24,322 nt of DNA from JAPXSY01 sp034003585 (GTDB lineage: Bacteria > Verrucomicrobiota > Kiritimatiellia > RFP12 > UBA1067). Below are positions 22,416 to 24,322 of this stretch, piece after piece. Under the pieces are notes generated by a model, which did not search any database, was not told the DNA's origin, and was given only the letters and a program-made list of their open reading frames with translations. The stretch lies in assembly GCA_034003585.1 (NCBI GenBank), contig JAVEYH010000046.1, positions 1 through 24,322 on the forward strand. The letters run 5' to 3'. Positions within the stretch are counted from its first letter, which is position 1. Each line of letters begins with the position of its first letter. The translations under genes were made by a program, and so were the position numbers.

Positions 22416-23522
22416 CTACCGGCCGAGCGCCTTTTTCAGCGCCTGGCCGTAGACCAGCCCCTGACGAAACATACCGAGGTCGTTGGGATGGCATCCGTCC
22501 ACCGTACCCTCGCCGTCATGCCCCAGCATGTCCTTCGCCTCCAGATAGTGGAGCGCGGACCACAAGGCGGGGTCTTCCGCCTTCAGTTTGTCGAAGATCC
22601 CCCGCAGCAAAAGGGATTTGGAGGTCGGGGCGCGGCCGAAAACGTTGCAATCCTCCGCCAGCAGGATCGGCGTGCCGGGACGGCGTTTTCGCAGGGCGCG
22701 GATAAAAGGCTCCGCCCGCTCCCGCACCAGCGCGTCGCTCATGTTCCAGAGGCAATCCAGCACATAGACGGAGGCGTCGATCTCCGCGAGCAGATCGCAG
22801 AGCGCCATCTCCATCTTGCCGCTGCCGGAAAAACCGAGGTTGACCACCGGCGCGTCCGCGAGGCGCCCGGCAACGGCCGTGAACGCCATGCCGGGCCGCG
22901 AGGCGCAGCCGCCGTGCGTGATGGAGGTGCCGTAAAAGACAACCGGCTTGGTGATCCCGCTGGCGCGCGCGGGCGGCGCCGAGAGGCGTTTGCCCTTGGG
23001 AATCCCCACTTCGAGAAACGACGTGCCGTTATAGAGCGGCAGGTAAATCAGGAACTCCGTGCCGGCGGGCAGGCTGAACGTCACGAGATTGTTGGTGACC
23101 GATCCGGGGCGCCCGTTCCGCACGAAATACCAGCCGCCCTCCGGCGTGCGCCGGTAGATATCCACCCCGCTGACGCCCGTGGCGGGCATGTGCGGCATGG
23201 CCAGCGAGGCATTGCGCACGCCCCAGCGGACCTTGAAGGTCTCGGCGTCGGAAACGAGGCGGAACGCCATGCCGGCCGAGTGGCGGCTCAGGTTCCAGAC
23301 ACTCGGCGGCACAGTCTTCTGCGCGCGCGCGGGCAACCGGTCGTAAAACGCCTCGGTGTCGCGGAAGGCGCGTCCCTCGATCGGCAGGGCCTGGCCGTCG
23401 TACCAGGCAATTTTGCCGTCCGCGTCCTCGCGTCCCCCCGGAATAACGGCCGCGGCGCATGCCCACACCGCAGCCGACATGCCGACCAGAACCCCCGCAT
23501 ACCTGAAGCGCCTGCTCCTCAT
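22416..23522 (-). CDS. Secreted SGNH/GDSL hydrolase with N-terminal GxDLY-type domain
   Basis: 368 aa. The start at 23522 is supported by AGGGGG about 8 nt upstream and a signal peptide at 1-26 (MRSRRFRYAGVLVGMSAAVW); the longer open frame only runs into mscS. Residues about 35-185 form a beta-sandwich module with GVSGVDIYRR (116-125), like the GxDLY motif found before SGNH domains. The esterase core has block I FYGTSITHGG (nucleophile Ser200), block II GFSGSG (Gly232/234), block III Asn260 (LWNMSD) and block V DGCHPND (Asp342 and His345). Expected role: carbohydrate or peptidoglycan esterase/deacetylase outside the cytoplasm. It fits with the glycan-degrading genes at the start of the window, though it is 19 kb away and on the other strand. 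Confidence 0.85.
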   Translation of the reverse strand: MRSRRFRYAGVLVGMSAAVWACAAAVIPGGREDADGKIAWYDGQALPIEGRAFRDTEAFYDRLPARAQKTVPPSVWNLSRHSAGMAFRLVSDAETFKVRWGVRNASLAMPHMPATGVSGVDIYRRTPEGGWYFVRNGRPGSVTNNLVTFSLPAGTEFLIYLPLYNGTSFLEVGIPKGKRLSAPPARASGITKPVVFYGTSITHGGCASRPGMAFTAVAGRLADAPVVNLGFSGSGKMEMALCDLLAEIDASVYVLDCLWNMSDALVRERAEPFIRALRKRRPGTPILLAEDCNVFGRAPTSKSLLLRGIFDKLKAEDPALWSALHYLEAKDMLGHDGEGTVDGCHPNDLGMFRQGLVYGQALKKALGR

Positions 23523-23601
23523 GTCCGATGCCCCCTTTCCCGCGCATGGCCTTTTCCGAATGCCCCGGGACGGCGCAGGGGCGCCCCGCGGGCCCGTCCG
23601 A

Positions 23602-24322
23602 TCACTCGTTCCGGTACAGATGCACATCCTGCTGCGGGAAGGGAATGCTGAGCCCTTCGGCTTCCAAGCCCGTTTTGACGGCCTCCAGCAGCGCGAAGCG
23701 CACATCCCAATACTCGGCGGTCCGCACCCAGGGGCGCACCGCAAAATCCACACTGCTGCCCCCCAAATTCAACACCCCGACCATCGCGGCCGGCTCCTTC
23801 AGGACGCGCGGCTCCGCAGCCAGAATCGACTCCAGCACCCGCTTGACTTTCTGCGGATCGTCACGGTAACTGACGCGGACCGTCAGATCCAGGCGGCGTG
23901 TGGCGTTGGCCGAATAATTGACAATGTTGTCACCCATCATTTTGGCGTTGGGGACAATGATCGTCTTGTTGTCCGGGGCGCGCAACTCGGTGGTGAAGAT
24001 CCCGACGGCCTTGACCAGCCCGCCCACGCCGGCGCCCTCGATGTAGTCGCCGGCCTGGAAAGGCTTGAAGAGAATCATCAGAATGCCGGAGGCGAAATTG
24101 GAAAGCGAACCCTGCAGCGCCAAGCCCACCGCCAGGCCCGCCGCGCCGAGCACGGCCACGAACGAGGCCGTCTGCACGCCGACCTGGCCCAGCGCGGCGA
24201 TGATGACCAGGATCATGACCGCGGCATGGCACAGGCTGGAGAGGAACGTGACCAGCGTGTCGTCCAGATGCGCTTTGCGCATGAGGTTTTTGAGCGCCTG
24301 GCGGATGATCCGCGCCGCGAAC
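23602..24322 (-). CDS. mscS: Small-conductance mechanosensitive channel, N-terminus beyond the window
   Basis: 239 residues are visible and the frame is open to the window end, so the ATG at 24282 is internal. The pore helix and vestibule match MscS almost word for word (AVLGAAGLAVGLALQGSLSN, IIVPNAKMMGDNIVNYS). The beta domain and C-terminal alpha/beta domain follow, ending FPQQDVHLYRNE. It is an inner-membrane tension-gated channel that relieves hypo-osmotic shock. It precedes the SGNH gene by 79 nt on the same strand. That gap holds a GC-rich partial hairpin but no convincing terminator. Confidence 0.93.
   Translation of the reverse strand, partial: FAARIIRQALKNLMRKAHLDDTLVTFLSSLCHAAVMILVIIAALGQVGVQTASFVAVLGAAGLAVGLALQGSLSNFASGILMILFKPFQAGDYIEGAGVGGLVKAVGIFTTELRAPDNKTIIVPNAKMMGDNIVNYSANATRRLDLTVRVSYRDDPQKVKRVLESILAAEPRVLKEPAAMVGVLNLGGSSVDFAVRPWVRTAEYWDVRFALLEAVKTGLEAEGLSIPFPQQDVHLYRNE

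Noticed and set aside
23555..23601. GC-rich inverted sequence (GGACGG/CCGTCC) between mscS and the SGNH gene
   Set aside because: The stem is interrupted and lacks a T-run; GC-rich background makes it likely by chance.
1..24322. CRISPR arrays, insertion sequences, prophage or defence genes
   Set aside because: No regularly spaced repeats, transposase, integrase or phage-like genes were seen on either strand; tRNA genes show no adjacent integrase or duplicated 3' end.

Overview
This high-GC bacterial window contains one assembly gap (100 N at 13077-13176). The gene set is anaerobic: ferredoxin-type enzymes, a hydrogenase-like membrane complex, phenylacetate-CoA-ligase-type AMP-forming enzymes and NifU. 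It also has secreted glycan-active enzymes and a PTS-IIA protein with an excisionase-type DNA-binding head. Together these fit a fermentative, polysaccharide-degrading bacterium of the PVC type, with Kiritimatiellota, Verrucomicrobiota or Lentisphaerota as candidates. That placement is inferred from gene content only, since no phylogenetic marker gene is present.

Layout. (1) 1-3447, + strand: the 3' part of a large TIM-barrel glycoside hydrolase, translationally coupled to a secreted sialidase/BNR-type protein. (2) 3448-3640: an intergenic double palindrome with compensatory base changes, resembling a BIME. (3) 3641-5805, +: tRNA-Thr(CGU), a terminator, a two-ACT-domain protein and a UPF0210/DUF711 protein. 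(4) 5981-8560, - strand: citrate synthase followed by an aldo/keto reductase carrying two [4Fe-4S] motifs, behind a clear sigma70-like promoter. (5) 8749-18371, +: tRNA-Ala(CGC), a terminator, an HTH/PTS-IIA regulator and a seven-gene membrane complex (two HyfB, HyfC, HyfE, HyfF, HyfG, and a ferredoxin-fused HyfI). (6) 18403-22386, -: NifU, PaaK, an ACT protein and a second PaaK, tightly packed. (7) 22416-24322, -: a secreted SGNH hydrolase and a truncated MscS channel.

The most interesting system is the membrane complex. It has the group 4 [NiFe]-hydrogenase/complex I architecture. However, all four nickel-ligand cysteines of the large subunit are replaced (by Ala214, Ser217, Asn502 and Tyr505), while the Fe-S small subunit and the proton-channel charged residues remain. 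This matches the energy-converting hydrogenase-related (Ehr) complexes, whose substrate is unsettled. It probably couples electron transfer, perhaps from ferredoxin, to ion pumping without making H2.

The PaaK-ACT-PaaK block suggests CoA activation of aryl acids linked to amino-acid fermentation, a process that generates or consumes reduced ferredoxin. A working hypothesis is that these pathways share the ferredoxin pool with the Ehr complex. Most adjacent genes in the operons overlap by ATGA or are separated by fewer than 30 nt, so co-expression within each block is likely.
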